In this document: one piece after another, positions 51,616 through 58,849 of the stretch
Layout: every line of letters begins with the position of its first letter
Position numbering within the stretch: the stretch's first letter is position 1
Assembly: GCA_963715285.1 (NCBI GenBank)
Contig: CAVQRU010000007.1
Span: 1 to 64,000, forward strand
Direction: 5' to 3'
Origin: Sva-07 sp963715285
GTDB taxonomy: Bacteria; Actinomycetota; Acidimicrobiia; Acidimicrobiales; Ilumatobacteraceae
DNA length: 64,000 nucleotides
Position numbers and translations under genes: made by a program
The notes under the pieces: model-generated
The model's database searches: none
The model's input: only the letters and a program-made list of their open reading frames with translations
Told to the model about the DNA's origin: nothing

Positions 51616-52964
51616 GAGTCACCGCCGTTGCGCTGGCGAGGGCGGTCGTCCTCGTCGCCGTCGTGCTCTTCGGCGTCGGGGTCGACCTGCAACTGCAGTC
51701 GCTGGATCGCGAACCCGTCGACGTCGAGGACCTCGATCAGGATGCCGTCGACCACGAATGCCTCGCCGACCGATGGAATGTGCTCGAGCCGCTCGAGGAC
51801 GAGCCCGGCGACCGTGTCGTACTCGCCGTCGGGCAGATCGAACCCGGTGATCCGCTCGATCTCGTCGGGGCGCGAACTCGCAGCGATCGACCACACCCCC
51901 GGCTCGACCTCGACGTGTTCGCCGGGAGCGCTCGGGTCGTACTCGTCCTCGATGTCGCCGACCAGTTCCTCGACGATGTCCTCCAGGGTCACCACACCGG
52001 CAGGACCGCCGTACTCGTCGATCACGATCGCCATCTCGGTGGCGTGCTCGCGCAGTTCGGCGAGCACGACGCTGAGGCCGGCCGCCTCGGGAACGGCGAG
52101 GATCTCGTGGACCAGCGTGCCGACGCTGGTGATGTCGTAGTCACCTCGGGGCACGCCGAGCAGGTCCTTGGCATGCACGATGCCGAACACCTGGTCGTCG
52201 TCGTCGACGACCGGGAACCGCGAGTGGCTCGACGACATCAGCTCGCGCAGGTCGGCGGCGGTCGCTCCGACATCGATCGTGACGACACGGTTCCAGGGAA
52301 CCATCGCGTCGGATGCCTCGAGGTCGCCGAAGTCGATGGCCCGTTCGAGCAGTTGTGCCTGCAACATCGTGAGATGTCCGCTCTCGGCCGACGAATCGAC
52401 GATGAGGTCGAGTTCCTCGGTCGACACGGCACCGATCAGTTCCTCGACGGGTTCCACGCCGACGAGGCGGAGGAGACGGTTGGCTGCGCCGTCGAACAGT
52501 CGGATCACCGGGCCCGCGATCCGCATGAACAGCCAGGTGGACGGCGCGAGCCGGCGGGCAACGGGCTCGGGACGGGCGATCGCCAGGTTCTTCGGCGCGA
52601 GCTCGCCGAAGACCATCTGTGCCATCGTGGCGAAGACGAGGGCGGCCACGAGCGCGATCGCGATCGACGCCTGTTCGGGCACCCCGGTGGCCTCGAACAC
52701 CGGTGCGAGCACCGACGCGATCGCCGGTTCGGCGATGAAACCGAGCACCAGCGACGTCACCGTGATGCCCAGCTGCGCACCGGAGAGCATGAAGCTCAGG
52801 CGCTTGTGGACCTGAATCGCTCGCTTCGCGCGGCGATCACCTTCCTCGGCCTGCTCGACGAACTTGCTCCGGCGTGCCGCCACGAAGGCGAACTCGACGG
52901 CCACGAAGTACCCGTTCGCGGCGATCAAGGCGACGACACCGATCAGCCCGAGAGCAGTCAGCAC
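51612..52964 (-). CDS. CNNM/CorC-type membrane transporter (HlyC/CorC family), copy 2
   Basis: 450 residues with the same three-part layout as its neighbour: a membrane domain (NGYFVAVEFAFVAARRSKFV, FMLSGAQLGITVTSLVLGFI, MVFGELAPKNLAIARPE); a CBS pair (DAMVPWNRVVTIDV; EMAIVIDEYGGPAGVVTLED); and a CorC_HlyC domain (FDLPDGEYDTVAGLVLERLE). Acidic tail DAEEHDGDEDDR. GTG 52964 is chosen as the first start before the membrane domain; a longer frame exists but is non-protein-like. It is the first gene of the four-gene run and diverges from the thiol/selenoprotein operon across 153 bases. Confidence 0.88.
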   Translation of the reverse strand: MLTALGLIGVVALIAANGYFVAVEFAFVAARRSKFVEQAEEGDRRAKRAIQVHKRLSFMLSGAQLGITVTSLVLGFIAEPAIASVLAPVFEATGVPEQASIAIALVAALVFATMAQMVFGELAPKNLAIARPEPVARRLAPSTWLFMRIAGPVIRLFDGAANRLLRLVGVEPVEELIGAVSTEELDLIVDSSAESGHLTMLQAQLLERAIDFGDLEASDAMVPWNRVVTIDVGATAADLRELMSSSHSRFPVVDDDDQVFGIVHAKDLLGVPRGDYDITSVGTLVHEILAVPEAAGLSVVLAELREHATEMAIVIDEYGGPAGVVTLEDIVEELVGDIEDEYDPSAPGEHVEVEPGVWSIAASSRPDEIERITGFDLPDGEYDTVAGLVLERLEHIPSVGEAFVVDGILIEVLDVDGFAIQRLQLQVDPDAEEHDGDEDDRPRQRNGGDS

Positions 52965-53117
52965 GGCGTCAACTTCGTTTTCGGTCGGCGGACATGGGTG
53001 ACCCGATGTTATCCAGGCGGCCCGCGTCTGCGGTGACGCAGCCCGTCGCCGACCCCGGCCCTCGCCGCGCCTACGCTCCTGGGCTGCGGGGACCCAGCGG
53101 CGAAAGGAGACGTGGAG

Positions 53118-54764
53118 ATGGTGACGGGCACGCCACCCCACGGCGAACACTCCACTCGGGCGGGCGGATCGCTTCCCGGCGGGCGGAGCCTGTTCGGCAT
53201 CACCTTCGTCCACGCAGTGGCCGAGTTCTCCGCTTGGATCGCCGTGCTGGTCGTGGCATTCGACTCCGGTGGCGCGCCGGCGACCGGACTCGCCGTCGCC
53301 GTGCAGCTGATCCCGGCCGCCCTCCTCGCTCCGATCGTCACCGCCGCCGGCGACCGGTTTCCCCGACACCTCGTGCTGGTGACCGCGTTCACGGCACTCT
53401 CGGCGTCGGCGCTCGGCCTCGCGATCCTGCTGGCCGCCGATGCCCCGCTGATCACGATCTACGTCCTCGCCGCGGCGTTCACGGTCGCGCTCTGCTCGAC
53501 GCCGGGCACGGTCGCGAGTCTGCTGGTGCACCACGCGCGCACACCGCTCGAACTGATGCACTGGAACGTCGCACAGTCCTTCGTCCGCGCCGCCGGCAGC
53601 CTGCTCGGACCGCTCCTGACCGCAGCCGCGCTGGCGGTGGCGACGCCGTCGGCGGTGTTCGTCGGACTGAGCGCCATCTGCGCCGCCGCCGCCACCACGA
53701 TCGCACTCCGGCTCCCGCCCGACGATCGACTGCCGTCGAACCTCCGGTTGCCCACGATCCTGCACGATTCGGTCGAGGGTCTGCGCTACGTGGCGTCGAC
53801 GCCGGGCCCTCGGAACACGATCGCGTTCATCGCCGCGTCCGAGGTGCTGTTGGGCGCCCTCGATGTCGTGTTCGTGGCGGTGGCCTTCGATCAACTCGGC
53901 CTCGGCGGAAGCGCCACCGCCCTGATCGCCACCGCGTTCGCTGCCGGGGCGGTCGTCGGTTCGGTGTGGGCGAGTCGCCGCATCCGCTGGAGACTGACCA
54001 CGTTCCTCACCGGCGGCGTGCTCCTGGCCACGTTGCCGGTCACCGCGCTGGGCGAGCCCACCACGATCGGCGTGGTCATGGTGCTCGTCGCACTGCTCGG
54101 CAGCGGCCACGCGTTGGTGGAGATCGGGGGCCACACCCTGCTGCAGCGCACCAGCTCCGAGCGGATGACGAGCCGGTCGTTCGGTGTGCTCGACTCGTCG
54201 TCACTCGCCGCCGCCGCCATCGGTGCCACCGTGGCGGGTCTGGTCATCGACGACAACGATCTCACCGTGGCCGTGGTGGCGATCGGGTGTGTCTCGGCCG
54301 CCGTGCTCCTCGCCGGCTCGTTGGCGTTGCGCTCCACCGAGCGTCGTACCCAGTCGGTCGACACTGTGCTCGTCGATCAACTCCGCGCGGTCTCGTTCCT
54401 CGATCGGCTGCCGTTGCCCACCCTCGAACGTCTCGCCACCGGGCTCGAACGCCGGTCCGCCGACGCCGGAGCACGGCTCATCGTGCAAGGAGAGCCCGGT
54501 CGGGACTTCTTCGTCCTGCTCGACGGCTCGGTCGAGGTGACGATCGACGGTTCGGTCGTCGGGACGGTCGCTGCGCCCGCGTCGTTCGGCGAGGTCGCCC
54601 TGCTCCACGACGACGTGCGCACCGCCACGGTCACCACGACCACGCCGTGCGACCTGGCCGTCATCGACCAGCGCCAGTTCCTCGACGCCGTCGAACGAAC
54701 CGCCTCCAGCCACCGGGAAGCGCTCGCTGTCGCACAGCAGTACCGGCGACCGCTCAACGGCTAG
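53118..54764 (+). CDS. MFS permease fused to a C-terminal cyclic-nucleotide-binding domain
   Basis: 548 residues. Residues to about 400 form a 10-12-segment major-facilitator permease (LFGITFVHAVAEFSAWIAVL, PIVTAAGDRFPRHLVLV, GAVVGSVWASRRIRWRLT). From about residue 415 a Crp-like cNMP domain follows: LERLATGLERRSADAGARLI, VQGEPGRDFFVLLDGSVEV, and the phosphate-binding cassette FGEVALLHDDVRTATV with its Glu and Arg. AGGAG at 53105-53109 sits 8 bases before ATG 53118, which decides the start over GTG 53112. It heads the operon, 11 bases before the selenoprotein gene. Cargo is unknown; regulation by cAMP/cGMP is possible. Confidence 0.85.
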   Translation: MVTGTPPHGEHSTRAGGSLPGGRSLFGITFVHAVAEFSAWIAVLVVAFDSGGAPATGLAVAVQLIPAALLAPIVTAAGDRFPRHLVLVTAFTALSASALGLAILLAADAPLITIYVLAAAFTVALCSTPGTVASLLVHHARTPLELMHWNVAQSFVRAAGSLLGPLLTAAALAVATPSAVFVGLSAICAAAATTIALRLPPDDRLPSNLRLPTILHDSVEGLRYVASTPGPRNTIAFIAASEVLLGALDVVFVAVAFDQLGLGGSATALIATAFAAGAVVGSVWASRRIRWRLTTFLTGGVLLATLPVTALGEPTTIGVVMVLVALLGSGHALVEIGGHTLLQRTSSERMTSRSFGVLDSSSLAAAAIGATVAGLVIDDNDLTVAVVAIGCVSAAVLLAGSLALRSTERRTQSVDTVLVDQLRAVSFLDRLPLPTLERLATGLERRSADAGARLIVQGEPGRDFFVLLDGSVEVTIDGSVVGTVAAPASFGEVALLHDDVRTATVTTTTPCDLAVIDQRQFLDAVERTASSHREALAVAQQYRRPLNG

Positions 54765-54775
54765 GGTCGCGGCGC

Positions 54776-55249
54776 ATGTCAGCCTTCCACGAGTTCGAAA
54801 TGACCTCGATCACCGGGGAACAGGTCTCCTTCGATCAATTCCGGGACCAGATCTGTCTGATCGTCAACGTCGCGAGCGCTTGAGGCCTCACACCTCAGTA
54901 CGCAGGTCTGCGTGCGCTCCACGACGACAACGACGACGTGACCGTCCTCGGTTTCCCCTGCAACCAGTTCGCTGGGCAGGAGCCCGGCACCGACGCCGAG
55001 ATCCTCGAGTTCGCCACGTCGAAGTACGGTGTGACGTTTCCGATGTTCCACAAGATCGAGGTCAACGGCCCCGATGCTGCACCGCTGTACAAGTGGCTGA
55101 AGTCCGAGCGGCCCGGTGACGGCGACAGTGCCGAGATCACCTGGAACTTCGAGAAGTTCCTCGTCGACGGGCAGGGCAACGTCGTGGAGCGATTCGGCCC
55201 ACAGACCACGCCCGAACAGGTCGCCGAGGTGCTCGACACCTACCGCTGA
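54776..55249 (+). CDS. Glutathione peroxidase, selenocysteine-containing (in-frame TGA at 54881-54883)
   Basis: 157 residues when the TGA is read as Sec36. The frame is continuous on both sides. Before it: FDQFRDQICLIVNVASA, and after it GLTPQYAGLRALHD, together exactly the family motif NVAS-x-[U/C]-G-x-T. The other catalytic residues are present: Gln68 in GFPCNQFAGQEPG, and Trp123-Asn124 in EITWNFEKFLVDGQG. The position of the resolving Cys found in thioredoxin-dependent members (K-C-x-VNG) is Glu95 in HKIEVNG, so an outside thiol should reduce it. A SECIS-like hairpin lies 12-33 bases after the codon. Ordinary gene callers would split it into a 35-residue stub and a fragment from GTG 54938. 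It sits between an MFS permease and a glutamate-cysteine ligase homologue. Confidence 0.93.
54896..54916 (+). promoter_or_regulatory. Bacterial SECIS-like hairpin
   Basis: In the mRNA, ACGC and GCGU pair around the hexaloop AGGUCU (54904-54909). The stem extends outward through U-G, G-C and, past a bulged A, C-G. The loop and closing GC pairs are the same as in the E. coli fdhF SECIS as I remember it, and the spacing from the UGA (20 bases to the loop, 17 in fdhF) is within the known range. A longer pairing GAGCGC (54874-54879) with GCGCTC (54914-54919) could enclose the whole element. It is the expected SelB-binding site. Confidence 0.85.
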
Positions 55250-55279
55250 CGCGGCGGGACGACGTCGGAGGACGGCGAC

Positions 55280-56428
55280 GTGACGATCCGCTTCACCCAC
55301 AACGAACGGCCCACGGTGGGCGTCGAGATGGAACTCAACGTCGTCGACCCGACGTCGGGAGTGCTCGTCTCTGCGGCCAACGAGCTCCTCGCCGACCTCG
55401 GCGTCGGACACCCCGGCGGCGAGCATCCGAAGGCAAAGCACGAGCTGTTCCAGAGCACGATCGAGGTGATCACCGGCGTCTGCGAAACGCCCGCCGACGC
55501 CCGCCGCGACCTCCAGAACAGCATCGGCGAGCTCCGCTCGGCCTGCAACGATCGGGGGCTCACGCTGATCTCCTCCGGCACGCACCCGTTCTCGCTGGCC
55601 CGTGAGCAACAGATCAGTCCCGCCCAGCGGTATCACGACCTGATCGAAGCCATGCAGTGGCCGGCACGACGCCTGCTGATCTGCGGCCTCCACGTGCACG
55701 TCGGCGTGCGTGACGGCGCTCGGGCGATCGCGATCATCAACGAGCTGCGCCGACACCTCCCGCTGTTCCTCGCGCTCTCGTCGTCGAGCCCGTACTTCGA
55801 AGGCGAGGACTCGGGGCTCGCGTCGGCCCGCTCGAAGGTGTTCGAGTCGCTGCCCACGGCGGGGCTCCCACCACCCCTGGCGGACTGGGACGACTTCGAG
55901 ACGTTCATGTCCACGCTGCTGGATTCACGGTGCATCAGTTCGATCCGCGAGGTGTGGTGGGACATCCGCCCGCACCCCGACTTCGGCACGATCGAGTTCC
56001 GGATGTGCGACGCCACCCCGACCGTGCGCGAATCGGTGGCGCTGGCCGCGCTCGCCCAGACGCTCGTGGTGTGGTGCGATCGCCGCATCGACCAGGGTGA
56101 CCTCCCACCCGCCGCGCGTGAGTGGACCGTGCGCGAGAACCGCTGGCTGGCTGCGCGGTTCGGGGTCGATGCCGAGCTGATCGTCGAGCATCCCGAACGG
56201 GGGGCCCCGGAGCGCCGCCCCGTACGCGACCTCGTGACCGACCTGCACACCCAGCTCTCCCCGATCGCCGACGAACTCGGCACTCGAGCCGAGCTCGACG
56301 ACCTGCTCCTGGTGTTGGAGCTCGGTTCCGGGGCGATGCGTCAGCGAAGGGTCGTGGAGCGCGGCGGTACGCTCGTCGACGTGGTGCACCACCTCGTCGA
56401 CAGCCTCGCCACCGACACCATCGCATGA
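55280..56428 (+). CDS. GCS2/YbdK-type carboxylate-amine ligase (glutamate-cysteine ligase homologue)
   Basis: 382 residues of the GCS2 family, whose members join glutamate to cysteine or a similar amine with ATP. Seen: TVGVEMELNVVDPTSGVLV (metal/ATP Glu residues), HELFQSTIEVITGVCETPAD, ISSGTHPFSLAREQQISPAQ, ICGLHVHVGVRDGARAI (metal His) and GTIEFRMCDATPTVRESVAL. GGAGG at 55267-55271 lies 8 bases before GTG 55280. Directly follows the Sec-peroxidase gene (30 bases) and precedes the M20 gene. Proposed role: make gamma-glutamylcysteine or a related thiol for the peroxidase. The E. coli relative has weak activity, so the product must be shown. Confidence 0.88.
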   Translation: MTIRFTHNERPTVGVEMELNVVDPTSGVLVSAANELLADLGVGHPGGEHPKAKHELFQSTIEVITGVCETPADARRDLQNSIGELRSACNDRGLTLISSGTHPFSLAREQQISPAQRYHDLIEAMQWPARRLLICGLHVHVGVRDGARAIAIINELRRHLPLFLALSSSSPYFEGEDSGLASARSKVFESLPTAGLPPPLADWDDFETFMSTLLDSRCISSIREVWWDIRPHPDFGTIEFRMCDATPTVRESVALAALAQTLVVWCDRRIDQGDLPPAAREWTVRENRWLAARFGVDAELIVEHPERGAPERRPVRDLVTDLHTQLSPIADELGTRAELDDLLLVLELGSGAMRQRRVVERGGTLVDVVHHLVDSLATDTIA

Positions 56429-56448
56429 CCGACACCATCGCATGACCG
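56411..56448 (+). repeat. 17-bp tandem duplication at the ligase/M20 gene junction
   Basis: ACCGACACCATCGCATG occurs twice in a row (56411-56427, 56428-56444), followed by the first four bases of a third copy. The first copy holds the ATG/TGA overlap at the end of the ligase gene and the second the actual M20 ATG. The duplication seems to have turned an ATGA overlap into a 13-base gap. Confidence 0.85.
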
Positions 56449-57692
56449 CCATCGACCACACCGCAGCGACCGGGGCGACACCGCTCGACGCCTGGCTCGC
56501 CGAGCACGGCGAGGGCCTCGTTGCACTGCGACGCAACATGCATGCGCACCCCGAGCTCAGCGGCGAGGAGTACGCGACCACCGAGCTCGTCGCCGAGCGC
56601 CTGGAACTGGCGGGCCTGAAACCCCGCCGCCTCTCGGTCGGCACCGGCCTCGTGTGCGACCTCGAACCCGCGACACCCGGCAGCAGCCGGGTGATCGCGC
56701 TGCGTGCCGATCTCGACGCCCTGGCGATGGCCGACGAGAAGTCGGTGCCCTACGCGAGTCAGACGCCCGGTGTGGCCCACGCCTGCGGGCACGACGTCCA
56801 CACCGCGGTCGTACTCGGTGCCGCCCTCTACTTCGCACACCACCTCGACGAACTCGCTGGCCCCGTGCGTTTCGTGTTCCAACCGGCCGAGGAACGAGTC
56901 CCCGGCGGGGCACTCGACGTGATCGACGACGGCGGTATCGACGATCTCGACGCGATCGTCGGTGTCCACTGCGAACCGAAGCTCGACGTCGGGACGATCG
57001 GACTCCGCCCGGGCGCGATCTCGTCGGCCGCCGACATGGCGAGCATCACACTCACCGGGCCCGGTGGCCACACCGCTCGTCCCGAGCTCACCGTCGATCT
57101 CGTCGCCCTCGCCGCCCGCGTCGTCGCCGAGTTGCCTGCGAGGGTTGCTGCCCGACTCGACGAGCTCGGCCGCGACGCCGACGGCAGTGTCGGAGCCGGG
57201 GCGGTCAAGCTGGTGTTCGGGTCGATCCACGGCGGTGATGCCGCCAACGTGATTCCCACCCACGTCGAACTCAGAGCGTCGATCCGGACACCGTCGCTCC
57301 CGGTGTGGGAACTCCTTCCCCACCTCGTCGACGAGGAGATCCACGGGATCGTGAACGCGTCCGGTGCCGAGGTGCGGGTCGACTACACACACGGGGTGCC
57401 ACCGGTCGTGAACGACGCCACCGTCACCGACACGGTGCGGCGCGCCGGCGAGACGATCGTCGGCGCCGCGTCGGTCGTCACGGTCGAGCAGAGCTGGGGC
57501 GGCGACGACTTCGCATGGTTCACGCGCCAGGTGCCGGGCACCTACGTCCGCCTCGGCGTGCGCGACCCGGCGGGCCCGACCCTCGATCTGCACGCCGGGC
57601 ACTTCGACGTCGACGAGCGGGCGATCCCACTCGGGGTACGGCTGCTCGTCGAGACGGTCTACGAGTTCCACGGCGGCCTGCGTCCCTCGTGA
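56442..57692 (+). CDS. M20D-family metallopeptidase/amidohydrolase
   Basis: 416 residues. Two-metal enzyme of the hippurate/IAA-amino-acid hydrolase group. Metal-site residues: AHACGHDVHTAVVLGAA (Cys115, His117), VFQPAEERVPGGA (Glu), IVGVHCEPKLD (His) and LHAGHFDVDERAIP (His). The N-terminal MHAHPELSGEEYATTELV is typical. A dimerisation domain lies in the middle (SITLTGPGGHTARPE). It could cleave an amide or dipeptide such as a Cys-containing conjugate. Between a glutamate-cysteine ligase homologue and a gamma-glutamylcyclotransferase, a role in thiol or conjugate turnover is the simplest idea. Its stop overlaps the next start (GTGA). Confidence 0.88.
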   Translation: MTAIDHTAATGATPLDAWLAEHGEGLVALRRNMHAHPELSGEEYATTELVAERLELAGLKPRRLSVGTGLVCDLEPATPGSSRVIALRADLDALAMADEKSVPYASQTPGVAHACGHDVHTAVVLGAALYFAHHLDELAGPVRFVFQPAEERVPGGALDVIDDGGIDDLDAIVGVHCEPKLDVGTIGLRPGAISSAADMASITLTGPGGHTARPELTVDLVALAARVVAELPARVAARLDELGRDADGSVGAGAVKLVFGSIHGGDAANVIPTHVELRASIRTPSLPVWELLPHLVDEEIHGIVNASGAEVRVDYTHGVPPVVNDATVTDTVRRAGETIVGAASVVTVEQSWGGDDFAWFTRQVPGTYVRLGVRDPAGPTLDLHAGHFDVDERAIPLGVRLLVETVYEFHGGLRPS

Positions 57693-58255
57693 CCGGGCGT
57701 GTCTGGGTGTTCGGGTACGGCTCGCTCGTCTCGCCGAGTTCGCTCGAGTCGACGATCGGTCGCCCGGTCACCCCGACCGATCTGGTCGTCGCTCATCTCG
57801 ACGGATACGGACGCCGCTGGAACTACGGGTCGATGCACCTGCGGGGCGATTGGATCCACGACGGCACCGACGTGCGCCAAGGGCTCGTGGTGTCGCTCGG
57901 CCTGGTCACCGCCGACGCCGAGTCGTGCAACGGCGTGGCCGTTCGGGTCACCGATGCCGAACTGGCGTCGCTCGATTGGCGGGAACGGGACTACGAACGC
58001 ACCGAGGTCACCGACCGGATCCAGGCCGACGGACTCGCCGCCGACGACCGCATCGTGACCTACGTGCCGAGACCGAGCGCGATCGAACGCTACGAGCAGG
58101 CTCGCGACGAACGACGTGCCGGCATCAGGCGCTCGTACTGGGACCTCGTCGCCGCGGCGTTCGCTGCGCTCGGCGACGACCATGTCGAGGTGTACCAGCG
58201 CACACCGCCCCCGGACGTCCCGGTGGTGGACATGTCACTCTCGATGATCGGTTGA
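57689..58255 (+). CDS. Gamma-glutamylcyclotransferase family protein
   Basis: 188 residues. N-terminal WVFGYGSLVSPSSLESTIGR is the substrate-binding FGYGSL motif of gamma-glutamylcyclotransferases (GGCT/ChaC fold). SLDWRERDYERTEV (around residues 94-107, probable catalytic Glu99) follows. Reaction: releases 5-oxoproline from gamma-glutamyl compounds such as gamma-glutamylcysteine or glutathione. The GTG start overlaps the M20 stop by 4 bases, so it is firmly part of the operon. Its 3' end overlaps the coaE 3' end by 21 bases. Together with the ligase and peroxidase genes it completes a gamma-glutamyl cycle on paper. Confidence 0.85.
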   Translation: MTGRVWVFGYGSLVSPSSLESTIGRPVTPTDLVVAHLDGYGRRWNYGSMHLRGDWIHDGTDVRQGLVVSLGLVTADAESCNGVAVRVTDAELASLDWRERDYERTEVTDRIQADGLAADDRIVTYVPRPSAIERYEQARDERRAGIRRSYWDLVAAAFAALGDDHVEVYQRTPPPDVPVVDMSLSMIG

Positions 58256-58849
58256 CGCGGGGAGCGCCATCAGCTCCGCCCACAGTGCATCGACCTGTTC
58301 GACCAGCGCGTCACGGTCGCCGCCGTTGTCGATGACGTGGGTGGCAGAGGCGTTTCGTTCCTCGCGGCTGATCTGGCTGCCGATCCGGGCTCGGGCGTCA
58401 GCCTCGTCCATCCCACGCTGCTCGACGAGCCGTCGGACCGCGACGTCGACGGGAATGTCGACGACGATCGTCGCCGACAGGCCCTTGCGCGGGTTCTCGC
58501 CGAGCAGCGGGAAGTCGAGCACCACGACCCGATCGGTGTCGCGATGGGCGTCGATCTGGCGCTGGATCTCGTCCTGCATCGCAGGGTGCACGATGCCGTT
58601 GAGATCCTTCAATGCGGCCTCGTCGTTGAACACGATCGCCGCGACGGCGGCCCGGTCGAGCGAGCCGTCGTCGCGGATGATGTGCTGGCCGAAACGTTCG
58701 GCCATCGCCTCGAGCACGGGACTTCCCGGCGACTGGAGGTCGCGAGCGATCTGATCGGCGTCGACGATGGCGGCACCGCGCTCGGCCAACATGGCCGACA
58801 CGGTCGATTTGCCCGCTCCGATGCCTCCGGTCAGACCGACCAGGATCAC
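58235..58849 (-). CDS. coaE: Dephospho-CoA kinase
   Basis: Last step of coenzyme A synthesis. 204 residues. P-loop LVGLTGGIGAGKSTVSAML, IVDADQIARDLQSPGSPVLE, GIVHPAMQDEI, VVVLDFPLLGEN and a lid region RRLVEQRGMDEADARARIGS match the family well. GTG start overlapping the rpsA stop by 4 bases (GTGA), so S1 and CoaE are translationally coupled, an arrangement often seen in actinobacteria. Confidence 0.94.
   Translation of the reverse strand: MILVGLTGGIGAGKSTVSAMLAERGAAIVDADQIARDLQSPGSPVLEAMAERFGQHIIRDDGSLDRAAVAAIVFNDEAALKDLNGIVHPAMQDEIQRQIDAHRDTDRVVVLDFPLLGENPRKGLSATIVVDIPVDVAVRRLVEQRGMDEADARARIGSQISREERNASATHVIDNGGDRDALVEQVDALWAELMALPASTDHRE

Noticed and set aside
54881..54883. TGA as a simple nonsense mutation or sequencing error in the peroxidase gene
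   Set aside because: It lies at the Sec/Cys active-site codon, the frame is unbroken on both sides, and an fdhF-like SECIS hairpin follows at the correct distance.
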